This document shows, piece by piece, positions 35,008 through 43,788 of a DNA stretch of 62,070 nucleotides. How positions within the stretch are numbered: the first letter of the stretch is position 1; the number at the start of each line of letters is the position of its first letter. The position numbers and the translations under genes were made by a program. The notes beneath the pieces are model-generated. The model had not been told where the DNA came from and searched no databases. It worked only from the letters and a program-made list of their open reading frames with translations. The stretch comes from an uncultured Clostridia bacterium (GTDB taxonomy: Bacteria > Bacillota > Clostridia > TANB77 > CAG-508). The stretch covers positions 1 through 62,070 of the forward strand of contig CAKPLZ010000007.1 of assembly GCA_934167835.1 (NCBI GenBank), written 5' to 3'.

Positions 35008-35773
35008 ATGAAAAATAAAGAATTTATAGTAACAGATATGAATGTAAAAGAGTATACAAAAAAAATAGCTGAATGGATAAAAAATCAAGTGAAAAATGCA
35101 GGGGCTGATGGAGTTGTACTTGGAATGAGTGGCCGGAGTTGATTGTAGTACAGTTGCAAGACTATGCCAAGAGGCAGATATTAAGGTACATCTTGTAATA
35201 ATGCCTTATGGAGAAAATATGCAGCATTCTAACACATATAGCCATGCAATGGATTTAATTAATAAATTTAATTTTGAGTATCATATTTTCAACATAAAAC
35301 CAGCAGTAGATAGTTTAATAATAGATACACCTATATTAAATGATAAAGTCGAACTTGCAAGAGCCAATATTAGGCCAAGAATTAGAATGACATATCTATA
35401 TGAATATGCAAGCCTAAACAATTTACTTGTAATAGGCACAGGCAATTTATCTGAAGCAACATGCGGATATTTCACAAAATGGGGAGATGGAGCTCATGAT
35501 ATTAACCCACTTGCAAAACTTACAAAAACCGAAGTATACTTATTGGCAAAATATTTACAAGTTCCAGAAAGCATTATAAATGCAAAACCGTCAGCAGACC
35601 TTTGGGCAGGCCAAACAGATGAAGACGAAATGGGAGTAACATATAAGCAAATTGATGAATACATTTTAAATGGAACAACAGGAATAGAGCAAATTGATGA
35701 AATGATAAATACAAAAAATGCACGAAACTTGCATAAACTAAGCCCAATACCAACATTTAATGATGAAATTTAA
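35008..35773 (+). CDS. nadE: NH3-dependent NAD+ synthetase, split by a +1 shift at CGG in the PP-loop
   Basis: Makes NAD+ from nicotinate adenine dinucleotide, ATP and ammonia. The 5' part runs from ATG 35008 (GGAGG upstream) to AGT GGC CGG AGT TGA. Skipping one base gives the invariant ATP-binding SGGVDCS and joins a normal 3' part (LVIGTGNLSEATCGYFTKWGDGAHDINPLA, KPSADLWAGQTDEDE). The total is 254 residues, the usual size. The CGGA sits exactly where the second Gly of the loop belongs. An enzyme this central is unlikely to be lost, so recoding or a sequence error is more likely than decay. Confidence 0.85.
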
Positions 35774-35781
35774 CAAAACCC

Positions 35782-35905
35782 TTGCAATTTGGCCTAAAAT
35801 ATAGTACAATAATAAAGGTAAAAACTACCTTTTACTTAGCTTAATAGAGAAATCCGACTTTAAGTTCAGTTTAAGGCAAATTAAAATTAAAAGGAGGAAA
35901 ACAAA
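35782..35905 (+). promoter_or_regulatory. Promoter and leader of rpsO
   Basis: TTGCAA (35782-35787), 17-nt spacer, TACAAT (35805-35810). The roughly 90-nt leader has a small AAAGGTA/TACCTTT hairpin at its start. S15 represses its own mRNA in several bacteria, and a leader of this length would allow it. Confidence 0.6.
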
Positions 35906-36169
35906 ATGACTAAGGAAAGAAAAACAGAAATTATCAAAACTTTCGGTAGAGATGAAAAAGATACAGGTTCATCAGAAGTTCAAATCGCACTTTTAACTGA
36001 AAGAATTAATGAACTAACAGAACATTTAAAAGTACACAAAAAAGATAACCATTCAAGACGTGGACTTTTACAAATGGTTGGTAAAAGAAGAAATTTATTG
36101 AACTATCTATCTAAAAATGATTTACCAAAATACAGAGAAATAGTTGAAAAATTAAATTTAAGAAAGTAA
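35906..36169 (+). CDS. rpsO: 30S ribosomal protein S15
   Basis: Encodes 87 residues, all-helical, with the family pattern DTGSSEVQIALLTERINELT and HKKDNHSRRGLLQMVGKRR that binds 16S rRNA helices. It starts at ATG 35906 behind AAGGAGG. The order rpsO-pnp is widely conserved. Confidence 0.97.
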   Translation: MTKERKTEIIKTFGRDEKDTGSSEVQIALLTERINELTEHLKVHKKDNHSRRGLLQMVGKRRNLLNYLSKNDLPKYREIVEKLNLRK

Positions 36170-36170
36170 T

Positions 36171-36199
36171 AACAAAGGCGGATAAATCCCGCCTTGTTG
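36171..36199 (+). terminator. Hairpin after rpsO
   Basis: AACAAAGGCGG/CCGCCTTGTT hairpin without a long T run; probably a partial terminator before pnp. Confidence 0.65.
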
Positions 36200-36339
36200 T
36201 GCTATTTTAAGATAAAATATTATGGAAAGTAGCTTGTAAAATGTATTCTCAAAATAAATTCGAATATATTTTAGAGGTTACTTAGTAATATAATTATCTT
36301 AAAAATACTGTATCAAATAAAATAAAAGGAGAGAAAGAA

Positions 36340-38448
36340 ATGTTTAAAACATATTCAATGGAATTAGCAGGAAGAACACTTACAATTGAAACAGGAAAAT
36401 TAGCAGGACTTACAAATGCTAATGTATTAGTAAGATATGGGGACACAGTTGTTATGGTAAATGTTGTAGCATCTAAAGAACCAAGAGATGGTATAGACTT
36501 TTTCCCATTATCAGTAGACTATGAAGAAAAAATGTATGCAGCAGGAAAAATACCAGGAGGATTTACAAGAAGAGAAGGAAAAGCAGCTGACAAAGCAATA
36601 TTAGTATCAAGGGCAATTGATAGACCAATCAGACCTTTATTCCCAAAAGACTTTAGAAATGATGTTGTAGTTACAGCAACAGTATTATCAGTAGAGATTG
36701 ATAATTCACCAGAAGTATGCGCAATGATAGGTACATCAGCAGCACTTTCAATATCTGATATCCCATTTGGTGGACCAACAGCAGCAGTTAAAGTTGGTTA
36801 TGTTGATGGAGAGTTTGTTATAAACCCAACATTAGAACAAAGAAAAAAATCAGAACTTGACTTATTAGTTGCAGGAACAATGGACAAGATAGCAATGATA
36901 GAAGCTGGTGCAAAAGAGTTACCAGATGATAAAATGTTAGAAGCAATTAAAGCAGGACATGTTGAAATTAAAAAGGTTTGTGAATTTATTTCAAAAATCA
37001 AAGAGGAAATAGGAAAACCAAAATTTGAATATAAATCATTCGAAGTTGACCATGACATCTATGAAGAAATTGAAACAAACTTCTATGATAGAATGTACAA
37101 AGATGTACAAGCTCTTGATAAAGAAACAAGAGACAAAAACATGGAAAAATTAGCTGAAGATGTTAAAGCTTATTTCGTAGAAAAATACGGAGAAGAAAGA
37201 GCAGAAGAAATAAAAACAGATATTGCAGATAGTTTATATAAACTTGAAAAGAAGTCTGTAAGAGCAATGATTTTAAATGAACATAAAAGACCAGACGGAC
37301 GTCAAATAGATGAAATAAGACCATTATCATGTGAAGTTGGAATTTTACCACGTGTACATGGAAGTGCAGTATTCACAAGAGGACAAACACAAGTTATGTC
37401 TATAGCAACACTAGGAATGACAACAGATGAACAATTATTAGATGGATTAGATGAAGAAACATCAAAAAGATATATTCATCAATACAATTTCCCAGGATAC
37501 AGTGTTGGTGAAGCAAAACCAGTAAGAGGACCTGGAAGAAGAGAAATTGGACATGGAGCATTAGCTGAAAGAGCATTAGTTCCAGTAATTCCAAGTCAAG
37601 AAGAATTCCCTTATACAATAAGAGTTGTATCAGAAGTTCTAAGCTCAAATGGTTCAACATCACAAGCAAGTATCTGCGGAAGTACACTAGCATTAATGGA
37701 TGCAGGTGTTCCAATTAAAGAACCAGTTGCAGGTATTTCAACAGGTTTAGTTACAGATATGGAAAATCCAGATAACTATATAATGCTTACAGATATTCAA
37801 GGCTTAGAAGATTTCTTTGGAGACATGGACTTTAAAGTTGGTGGAACAAAGAATGGTATAACAGCTATTCAAGTTGATATAAAAGTAGATGGATTATCAT
37901 ACAAGATAATTGAAGAAGCTTTTGCAAGAACAAGAAAAGCACGTCAATATATACTAGATGAAATTATGCTAAAACAAATTGCAAAACCAAGAGAAGAAGT
38001 TTCTAAATATGCACCAAAAATATTAACAATGAAAATAAAACCTGAAAAAATAAAAGATGTTATTGGAACAGGTGGAAAAACAATAAATAAGATAATTGAA
38101 GAAACAGGTGTTAAAATAGACATTTCTGAAGAAGGCAATGTAGTAGTTTACTCAGTAGATAAAGAAGCTGCACAAAAAGCTACAGACAAAATTGAAAACA
38201 TTGTAAGAGAAATTGAAGTAGGAGAATATTATGATGGTGTTGTTACAAAATTAATGCCATTTGGAGCATTTGTAGATGTTGGTGGAGGAAAAGAAGGATT
38301 ACTTCATATTTCAAAAATTTCAAAAGAAAGAGTAGAAAAAATAGAAGATGTTTTATCAGTAGGAGATAGAGTAATAGTTAAAGTCTTAGATATTGATAAA
38401 CAAGGAAAAATTAGCTTAAAGAAAATAGGAGAACAACAAGAAAACTAA
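36340..38448 (+). CDS. pnp: Polyribonucleotide nucleotidyltransferase (PNPase)
   Basis: A 702-residue 3'-5' phosphorolytic exoribonuclease. The first RNase PH domain is followed by the alpha linker and the second, catalytic RNase PH domain (ALMDAGVPIKEPVAGI). KH (IKDVIGTGGKTINKIIEETG, about residue 567) and S1 (FGAFVDVGGGKEGLLHIS) RNA-binding domains are at the C-terminus. Full length. It starts at ATG 36340 behind AAAAGGAGAG. Part of RNA turnover. Confidence 0.97.
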   Translation: MFKTYSMELAGRTLTIETGKLAGLTNANVLVRYGDTVVMVNVVASKEPRDGIDFFPLSVDYEEKMYAAGKIPGGFTRREGKAADKAILVSRAIDRPIRPLFPKDFRNDVVVTATVLSVEIDNSPEVCAMIGTSAALSISDIPFGGPTAAVKVGYVDGEFVINPTLEQRKKSELDLLVAGTMDKIAMIEAGAKELPDDKMLEAIKAGHVEIKKVCEFISKIKEEIGKPKFEYKSFEVDHDIYEEIETNFYDRMYKDVQALDKETRDKNMEKLAEDVKAYFVEKYGEERAEEIKTDIADSLYKLEKKSVRAMILNEHKRPDGRQIDEIRPLSCEVGILPRVHGSAVFTRGQTQVMSIATLGMTTDEQLLDGLDEETSKRYIHQYNFPGYSVGEAKPVRGPGRREIGHGALAERALVPVIPSQEEFPYTIRVVSEVLSSNGSTSQASICGSTLALMDAGVPIKEPVAGISTGLVTDMENPDNYIMLTDIQGLEDFFGDMDFKVGGTKNGITAIQVDIKVDGLSYKIIEEAFARTRKARQYILDEIMLKQIAKPREEVSKYAPKILTMKIKPEKIKDVIGTGGKTINKIIEETGVKIDISEEGNVVVYSVDKEAAQKATDKIENIVREIEVGEYYDGVVTKLMPFGAFVDVGGGKEGLLHISKISKERVEKIEDVLSVGDRVIVKVLDIDKQGKISLKKIGEQQEN

Positions 38449-38497
38449 TTGTGATATAATATTTAATATTATATATAAATTTTAAGGAGGAAAACGT

Positions 38498-39025
38498 ATG
38501 AACGTAACAATTTTAGGAAAAGACTTATCAGCAACAGAGGCTATTAAGGACTATGTAAACAAAAAAATGGACAGAATTGAAAAATACTTTGGAGAAGATT
38601 TTGATGTATCAGTAACATTAAGAACAGAAAGAAATGAGCAAATCGCAGAAATGACTGTAAAAGCAGTAGCAGGCGTATTTAGAGCAGTAACAGCTCATAA
38701 TGATTTATATGCATCAATCGACAAAGATTTAGATATAATCGAAGGTCAAGTAAGAAAGATGAAAACAAAAAAAGACAGAGCAAATAAAGAAGATTCAATC
38801 AAAAACTTACCTGTAGATGTTAAAGAAGTAGAAACAGAAGGAGAAATAATAAAAACAGTTTATTATGACCTAAAACCTATGACACCTGAGGATGCAATAC
38901 TAAAATTACAAGAAAAACCAGCAGATAGATTTATAACATTTATAAATTCAGAAACAAACAAAGTAAATGTATTATTTAGATTAAAAGATAATAAAAACTT
39001 TGGTTTATGTGAACCAGATGTTTAA
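38498..39025 (+). CDS. hpf: Long-form ribosome hibernation promoting factor
   Basis: A 175-residue protein. The N-terminal RaiA/HPF domain (MNVTILGKDLSATEAIKDYV) binds the 30S decoding region. The C-terminal domain (VYYDLKPMTPEDAILKLQ, ending in GLCEPDV) pairs two ribosomes into 100S dimers in resting cells. It starts at ATG 38498 behind AAGGAGG and lies 49 nt after pnp. Confidence 0.93.
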   Translation: MNVTILGKDLSATEAIKDYVNKKMDRIEKYFGEDFDVSVTLRTERNEQIAEMTVKAVAGVFRAVTAHNDLYASIDKDLDIIEGQVRKMKTKKDRANKEDSIKNLPVDVKEVETEGEIIKTVYYDLKPMTPEDAILKLQEKPADRFITFINSETNKVNVLFRLKDNKNFGLCEPDV

Positions 39026-39107
39026 AAATAACGCGTAAGCAACTTTGAGAATAGTAAATAACATTATATTATTTACTATTCTTTTTAAAAATAGAAAGGG
39101 GAAAACT

Positions 39108-39803
39108 ATGTATTGGAATGAAAATGTTGTTCAAAAACTAGAATGGAATGGAGAAATAAGCCATTTAGAAGAAAAACAGAAAATAGCAGAAAAAATAGCA
39201 AAAATTGCAAAAGATGGAGATGTAATAGGAGTTGGTTCAGGCTCAACATCATTTTTGGCTATTCAAGCTATTGCAAAAAGAGTAAAAAATGAGAATCTAA
39301 AAATTAAAGCAATACCAACATCAAGAGAACTTGGAATGATTTGCAATTATTTAGGAATACCTGTGGAAACATTAATAACAGCAAAACCAGACTGGTGCTT
39401 TGATGGAGCAGATGAAGTTACTCCAGAAAATTGGCTAGTAAAAGGAAGAGGAGCTGCAATGTTCAGAGAAAAGCTAAATATAGCAAATGCAAAGAAAAGC
39501 TATATTTTAGTAGATAGCAGTAAATTTGTAAAAAAACCTTGCGAAAAATTTCCAATACCAATAGAAGTATTCCCAGAAGCACTTTACGCAGTAAAAGAAA
39601 AACTATTTGAACTAGGAGCAACATCAGCAGAACTAAGACTAGCAAAAAAGAAAGATGGCCCAGTAATTACTGAAAACGGAAACTTAATAATAGATGCAAA
39701 CTTTGAAAATGTAGACGAAACATTTGAAGCAAAACTTAAAAACATCGTAGGAGTAATTGAAACAGGGCTATTTATTGGGTATAATGTGGAAATAATTAGC
39801 TAA
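39108..39803 (+). CDS. rpiA: Ribose-5-phosphate isomerase A
   Basis: A 231-residue enzyme of the pentose phosphate pathway. Substrate-loop motifs GVGSGSTSFLAIQA, CFDGADEV and VKGRGAAMFREK match the RpiA family. ATG 39108 behind AAAGGGG is used because an upstream in-frame start would add 21 residues that do not fit the family. The 3' neighbours are a toxin-antitoxin pair 15 nt later. Confidence 0.9.
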   Translation: MYWNENVVQKLEWNGEISHLEEKQKIAEKIAKIAKDGDVIGVGSGSTSFLAIQAIAKRVKNENLKIKAIPTSRELGMICNYLGIPVETLITAKPDWCFDGADEVTPENWLVKGRGAAMFREKLNIANAKKSYILVDSSKFVKKPCEKFPIPIEVFPEALYAVKEKLFELGATSAELRLAKKKDGPVITENGNLIIDANFENVDETFEAKLKNIVGVIETGLFIGYNVEIIS

Positions 39804-39817
39804 GAGAGGTATGAAAG

Positions 39818-40225
39818 TTGAAAAGAGAAGAAAAGCTTGATAATATTAAGGAAATATTATTAAAAAATCTAAAATTAGATGCTATCATTTTATTTGGAAG
39901 CTATGCTAGAAATAGAGAAAGAATAGATAGCGATATTGATATTGCAATAAAGCCTAAATGCGATATTCCGAAAGAAACTCTTATTGAAATTCAAGAGGAA
40001 ATAGAAGAAAAAATAGATACAGATATACATTTAATTAATTTAGATGTAATAGAAGATGACTTTAGATATGATATTCTTATAACAGGCCAAGAATTGTATG
40101 TAGAAAATGAAATGTGCTTTATTGAATATAAGTTAGCAGCTTTTAATAAGTATTTAGATTTAAACGAGGATAGGCAAATTATAATTAATAAAATTAAAGA
40201 GGGAGGAACATTATATGGGGAATGA
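39818..40225 (+). CDS. mntA: MntA-type minimal nucleotidyltransferase antitoxin
   Basis: A 135-residue protein with the minimal nucleotidyltransferase signature GSYARNRERIDSDIDIAI (GS then DxD, about residues 31-48). In MntA/HepT (type VII) pairs this enzyme adds AMP to a Tyr of the HepT RNase and so blocks it. It starts at TTG 39818, 8 nt after GAGAGG; ATG 39811 is in another frame. It overlaps hepT by 11 nt. Confidence 0.88.
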   Translation: MKREEKLDNIKEILLKNLKLDAIILFGSYARNRERIDSDIDIAIKPKCDIPKETLIEIQEEIEEKIDTDIHLINLDVIEDDFRYDILITGQELYVENEMCFIEYKLAAFNKYLDLNEDRQIIINKIKEGGTLYGE

Positions 40226-40622
40226 ATTAGTTATACTTAACAAATATAATGTAATAGAACGTTGCATAAAAAGAATAAAAGAAATATATGAGAACAATCC
40301 GGATAATCTTAAAGATTACAATAAACAAGATGCAATAGTTCTAAATCTGCAGCGTGCATGCCAAGCAGCAATTGATATTGCAATGTACACAATATCAGTA
40401 AAAAATATAGGAATACCCCAAACACAAAAAGGAGCATTTACAGTTTTAGAGGAAAATAATATAATAACTCCAGAAATGGCTAAAAATATGAGAGGTATGT
40501 TAGGTTTTAGAAATATAGCTGTACATGAATACCAAGACTTAGATTTAGATATAATACAAGCAATAATAGAAAATCATTTGCAAGACTTAATTGAATTTGC
40601 AAGGGAAATGTTAAAAAAATAA
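40215..40622 (+). CDS. hepT: HepT-family ribonuclease toxin
   Basis: A 135-residue helical HEPN protein with the RNase motif RNIAVHEYQDLD (RX4HXY) at about residues 97-108. The Tyr of that motif is the site that MntA adenylylates in studied systems. Dimers cut RNA when not modified. It starts at ATG 40215 inside mntA and is followed by a strong terminator. It lies with mntA between rpiA and rluD. Confidence 0.88.
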   Translation: MGNELVILNKYNVIERCIKRIKEIYENNPDNLKDYNKQDAIVLNLQRACQAAIDIAMYTISVKNIGIPQTQKGAFTVLEENNIITPEMAKNMRGMLGFRNIAVHEYQDLDLDIIQAIIENHLQDLIEFAREMLKK

Positions 40623-40627
40623 AATCT

Positions 40628-40660
40628 TAAAAGCAATTCTAAAAATAGAATTGCTTTTTA
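40628..40660. terminator. Terminator after hepT, shared with convergent rluD
   Basis: AAAAGCAATTCTA/TAGAATTGCTTTT hairpin with a T tract. Its right flank meets the stop of the minus-strand gene. Confidence 0.88.
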
Positions 40661-41533
40661 AATTATATTTTCAATATCATTAGGGATTTTAGCGGTTAAT
40701 TCAATAGGCTTTCGTGAAATTGGGTGAATAAATTTTACTTTATAAGCATGCAAGGCTTGCCTAGGAATTAGAGGAGAGGATGTTCCGTATAATGTATCTC
40801 CTAAAAGTGGGTGACCAATATGTGCTAAATGTACACGGATTTGGTGCGTTCGCCCTGTTTCTAATATACATTTTACAACAGAATAATTGTTTGCTATTTT
40901 TAAAACTTCATAATGGGTAACAGCCTTATCTCCCGCTTCTGAAACACACCTTTCAATTATACTACCTTCTTTTCTCGCAATAGGAGCATCTATAGTACCT
41001 GCCTTACAATCAAAACTTCCACTGCAAACTGCAATATATTCTTTAACAAACGTATTTGTCTTCATCTGCTTTACTAAGCACTCTTGAACATATTCATTTT
41101 TGGCAAAAATCACAATTCCAGAAGTATCCTTATCAAGCCTATTTACAGGTCTTATTTTTCGCTTTAAATCAATTTCATGAAAATAAAACCTAACGCCATT
41201 TGATAAACTATCTTCAAAATGGTCCATAGAAGGGTGAACAGGAACTCCAGCAGGCTTATTTATAATTAGCATCGCTTCATCCTCAAATAATATATCTAAC
41301 TCCATTTTTGTAGGCACAATGTTTGAATTTTTCTCTAAAAAATCAAGATTTATTTCAACAAAATCTCCTTCTTTTAATACTCTTCTAACAGAAGCTTTCT
41401 CACCATTTACAAATATCTTTTGACCATGTTTTAACTTCACAAGAAGTCTATCAGAAATTAAAAAATAGTTTTTTAAAAGCTCCTTTAAGTTTATAAAATT
41501 ATCATTTTTATTAATTGTATATTCTAAAACCAT
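40658..41533 (-). CDS. RluA/RluD-family pseudouridine synthase
   Basis: A 291-residue enzyme that isomerises uridines in rRNA or tRNA. An N-terminal S4 RNA-binding domain (SDRLLVKLKHGQKIFVNGEKA) is followed by the catalytic domain with RPVNRLDKDTSGIVIFAK (catalytic Asp) and TGRTHQIRVHLAHIGHPLLGD. The target site cannot be read from sequence. It starts at ATG 41533 behind AAAGGA. A lone minus-strand gene. Confidence 0.92.
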   Translation of the reverse strand: MVLEYTINKNDNFINLKELLKNYFLISDRLLVKLKHGQKIFVNGEKASVRRVLKEGDFVEINLDFLEKNSNIVPTKMELDILFEDEAMLIINKPAGVPVHPSMDHFEDSLSNGVRFYFHEIDLKRKIRPVNRLDKDTSGIVIFAKNEYVQECLVKQMKTNTFVKEYIAVCSGSFDCKAGTIDAPIARKEGSIIERCVSEAGDKAVTHYEVLKIANNYSVVKCILETGRTHQIRVHLAHIGHPLLGDTLYGTSSPLIPRQALHAYKVKFIHPISRKPIELTAKIPNDIENII

Positions 41534-41587
41534 AATTATCCTTTCGACAATAGAATAACATAAAACAGAAAAATGGTCAACTAAAAA

Positions 41588-41616
41588 TTGATTTTAACTC
41601 AAATATATGATACAAT
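41588..41616 (+). promoter_or_regulatory. Promoter of the 81-aa gene
   Basis: TTGATT (41588-41593), 17-nt spacer, TACAAT (41611-41616). Confidence 0.7.
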
Positions 41617-41682
41617 AAACATTGCAAACGTCTAGTACGTTCATTTAACCACGTGATACAAAACAACAAGGGAGGAATAAGC

Positions 41683-41928
41683 ATGTTTGAAACCAGAATT
41701 CGGGCAAACAACGTAATGTGCAGCGATGAAAATGGTGAAGTAGCACTTAGAAACATCATCATCGTTGTTCTCTCTGATGAACCTTTCTCAGAGGAGGAAA
41801 GAGTAATTGTACGAGGCATAGCCTTAGGGTACATTGATGTAAGAAGGCAATTCTTCATCAATACGTTTACCCAAGATTACCCCGAGACATTTAACAAGAT
41901 TCGGAACCTAATGTTTTTTATTTCGTGA
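41683..41928 (+). CDS. Unknown 81-aa protein (CGG-containing stand-alone gene)
   Basis: Starts at ATG 41683 behind AAGGGAGG. The sequence MFETRIRANNVMCSDENGEV is followed by a hydrophobic beta stretch (LRNIIIVVLSDEP) and a helical tail. No family is recognised. In-frame CGG occurs at 41701 and 41902, and CCC, GGG and ATC codons set it apart from rluD and asnS. It has its own promoter and terminator. Confidence 0.65.
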   Translation: MFETRIRANNVMCSDENGEVALRNIIIVVLSDEPFSEEERVIVRGIALGYIDVRRQFFINTFTQDYPETFNKIRNLMFFIS

Positions 41929-41933
41929 CCCGC

Positions 41934-41959
41934 AAAAAGAGCCTAATGGCTCTTTTTTA
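41934..41959 (+). terminator. Rho-independent terminator
   Basis: AAAAAGAGCC/GGCTCTTTTTT hairpin with a 4-nt loop directly after the 81-aa gene. Confidence 0.9.
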
Positions 41960-41978
41960 AAATTTTTGGCATTAAGTA

Positions 41979-42264
41979 TTGACAAACAGGGGAATAATAG
42001 TATAAAATAATAAATATTGATAATGCGTTTGTACAATGCAAAGCTGTAAAAGGTTGCTAAGAAGAGAATAAGGGCCATGGGCTGGAAGCCCTTTTAGTAA
42101 ACATTACAAAGTGAAACACATTGGAGCATTTGTTTAAAGTGAAGTGTCTTTTGTAGACATTTAAGCATGGGTGGTACCGCGGATTTTATTCGTCCCTGCA
42201 TGGTTGCAGAGGACTTTTTTTGTATCTTGCAACTAATATTAAAATTTATAAGGGGGAATTTTTC
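41979..42264 (+). promoter_or_regulatory. T-box leader of asnS
   Basis: Promoter TTGACA (41979-41984), 16-nt spacer, TATAAA (42001-42006). The roughly 220-nt leader ends with the T-box GGGTGGTACCGCGGATTTT (about 42169) and a terminator-like stem CGTCCCTGCA/TGCAGAGGAC followed by seven T residues. Uncharged tRNA-Asn is expected to stabilise the antiterminator and switch on asnS. Confidence 0.92.
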
Positions 42265-43650
42265 ATGGAGAAAATTAAGACTTTATTTACTACTACTGAT
42301 GATTTTGTTAATAAGGAGGTTGTTGTTGAAGGTTGGGTAAAAACTGTAAGAGATTCTAAAACTTTTGGCTTTTTAGAATTAAATGACGGTAGTTTCTTTA
42401 AAAATGTACAAGTTGTTTTTGATGATACATTAAGTAACTTTGCAGAAATTTGCAAATTACCTATTAGCTCAGCTATAAAGGTTACTGGAAAATTTGTAAA
42501 AACAGATGGAGCAAAACAACCATTTGAAATTAAGGCTACAAAAATAGAAATAGAATTTTTAGCAGCATTAGATTATCCACTTCAAAAGAAAAGACATTCA
42601 TTTGAATATTTAAGAACAGTAGCACATTTAAGAGCTCGTACAAATACATTTAATGCTGTATTTAGAGTTAGATCTGTTCTATCTTACGCTATACACAAAT
42701 TCTTTCAAGAAAGAGATTTTGTATATGTTCATACACCAATAATTACATCAAGCGATTGTGAAGGTGCTGGAGAAATGTTTAATGTTTCAACACTTGATAT
42801 GGAAAACATACCAAAACTTGATAACAATAAAGTTGACTATTCAAAAGACTTTTTTGGAAAACCTGCTCACCTTACAGTAAGTGGACAATTAAACGTTGAA
42901 ACTTATGCTTTTGCATTTAGAAATGTATATACTTTTGGACCAACATTTAGATCAGAAAATTCTAACACCGTAAAACATGCTTCAGAATTTTGGATGATTG
43001 AACCAGAAATTTGCTTTGCAGATTTAAAAGATGACATGGATTTAGCAGAAGATATGATTAAATATATAATATCTTATGTATTAGAGCATTGCCCAGAAGA
43101 AATGGAATTCTTCAACAACTTTATAGATAAAGGATTACTAGATAAACTTCACAATGTATTACATTCTGATTTCGCAAGAATAACATACACAGATGCGATT
43201 AAAGAATTAGAGAAAAACAACGACAACTTTGATTTCCCAGTACATTGGGGCTCTGATTTACAAACAGAACATGAAAGATATCTATCAGAAGTAATTTTCA
43301 AAAAACCTGTATTTGTAACAGATTATCCAGCTGAAATTAAAGCTTTCTATATGAAATTAAATCCAGATGGAAAAACGGTTGCAGCAGCAGACCTTTTAGC
43401 TCCTGGAATCGGTGAAATTATTGGAGGAAGCCAAAGAGAGGATAACCTAGAAATTTTACAAAACAAAATTAAAGAGAATGGAATGAAAGAGGAAGATTAC
43501 TGGTGGTACTTAGACCTAAGAAAATATGGAAGTGCAAGACATGCTGGATTTGGTTTAGGATTTGAAAGAATGATGATGTACCTAACAGGTATGCAAAATA
43601 TTCGTGATGTAATCCCATTCCCAAGAACTCCAAAGAACTGCGAATTTTAG
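42265..43650 (+). CDS. asnS: Asparaginyl-tRNA synthetase
   Basis: A 461-residue class II synthetase. The N-terminal OB anticodon-binding domain (VVVEGWVKTVRDSKTFGFLELND) is followed by the catalytic core with motif 2 (FRSENSNTVKHASEFWMIEPE) and motif 3 (GFGLGFERMMMYLTGM). It charges tRNA-Asn, one of which lies at 57742. ATG 42265 behind AGGGGG; an upstream in-frame start lies inside the T-box. Having asnS and asnA both under T-box control fits an Asn-starvation response. Confidence 0.96.
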   Translation: MEKIKTLFTTTDDFVNKEVVVEGWVKTVRDSKTFGFLELNDGSFFKNVQVVFDDTLSNFAEICKLPISSAIKVTGKFVKTDGAKQPFEIKATKIEIEFLAALDYPLQKKRHSFEYLRTVAHLRARTNTFNAVFRVRSVLSYAIHKFFQERDFVYVHTPIITSSDCEGAGEMFNVSTLDMENIPKLDNNKVDYSKDFFGKPAHLTVSGQLNVETYAFAFRNVYTFGPTFRSENSNTVKHASEFWMIEPEICFADLKDDMDLAEDMIKYIISYVLEHCPEEMEFFNNFIDKGLLDKLHNVLHSDFARITYTDAIKELEKNNDNFDFPVHWGSDLQTEHERYLSEVIFKKPVFVTDYPAEIKAFYMKLNPDGKTVAAADLLAPGIGEIIGGSQREDNLEILQNKIKENGMKEEDYWWYLDLRKYGSARHAGFGLGFERMMMYLTGMQNIRDVIPFPRTPKNCEF

Positions 43651-43657
43651 ATTTAAA

Positions 43658-43696
43658 AAGAAAAGAAGAATTTCTGTATTGAAGTTCTTCTTTTTT
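43658..43696 (+). terminator. Rho-independent terminator
   Basis: AGAAAAGAAGAA/TTCTTCTTTTTT hairpin with a loop of about 14 nt after asnS. Confidence 0.75.
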
Positions 43697-43788
43697 ATGA
43701 GCTTGCAAAGTATTATTATATAATGATATAATTTAGTGGGTAAACTAAAACCACATTTTACAATTTATAGATGGAAGGATTGAATTAC

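Noticed and set aside
35008..35773. nadE, engB and asnA as ordinary pseudogenes
   Set aside because: Each has a single one-base shift, all at CGG, with otherwise perfect family motifs, and two are normally essential. Decay would give varied lesions. I kept sequencing error as the rival explanation.
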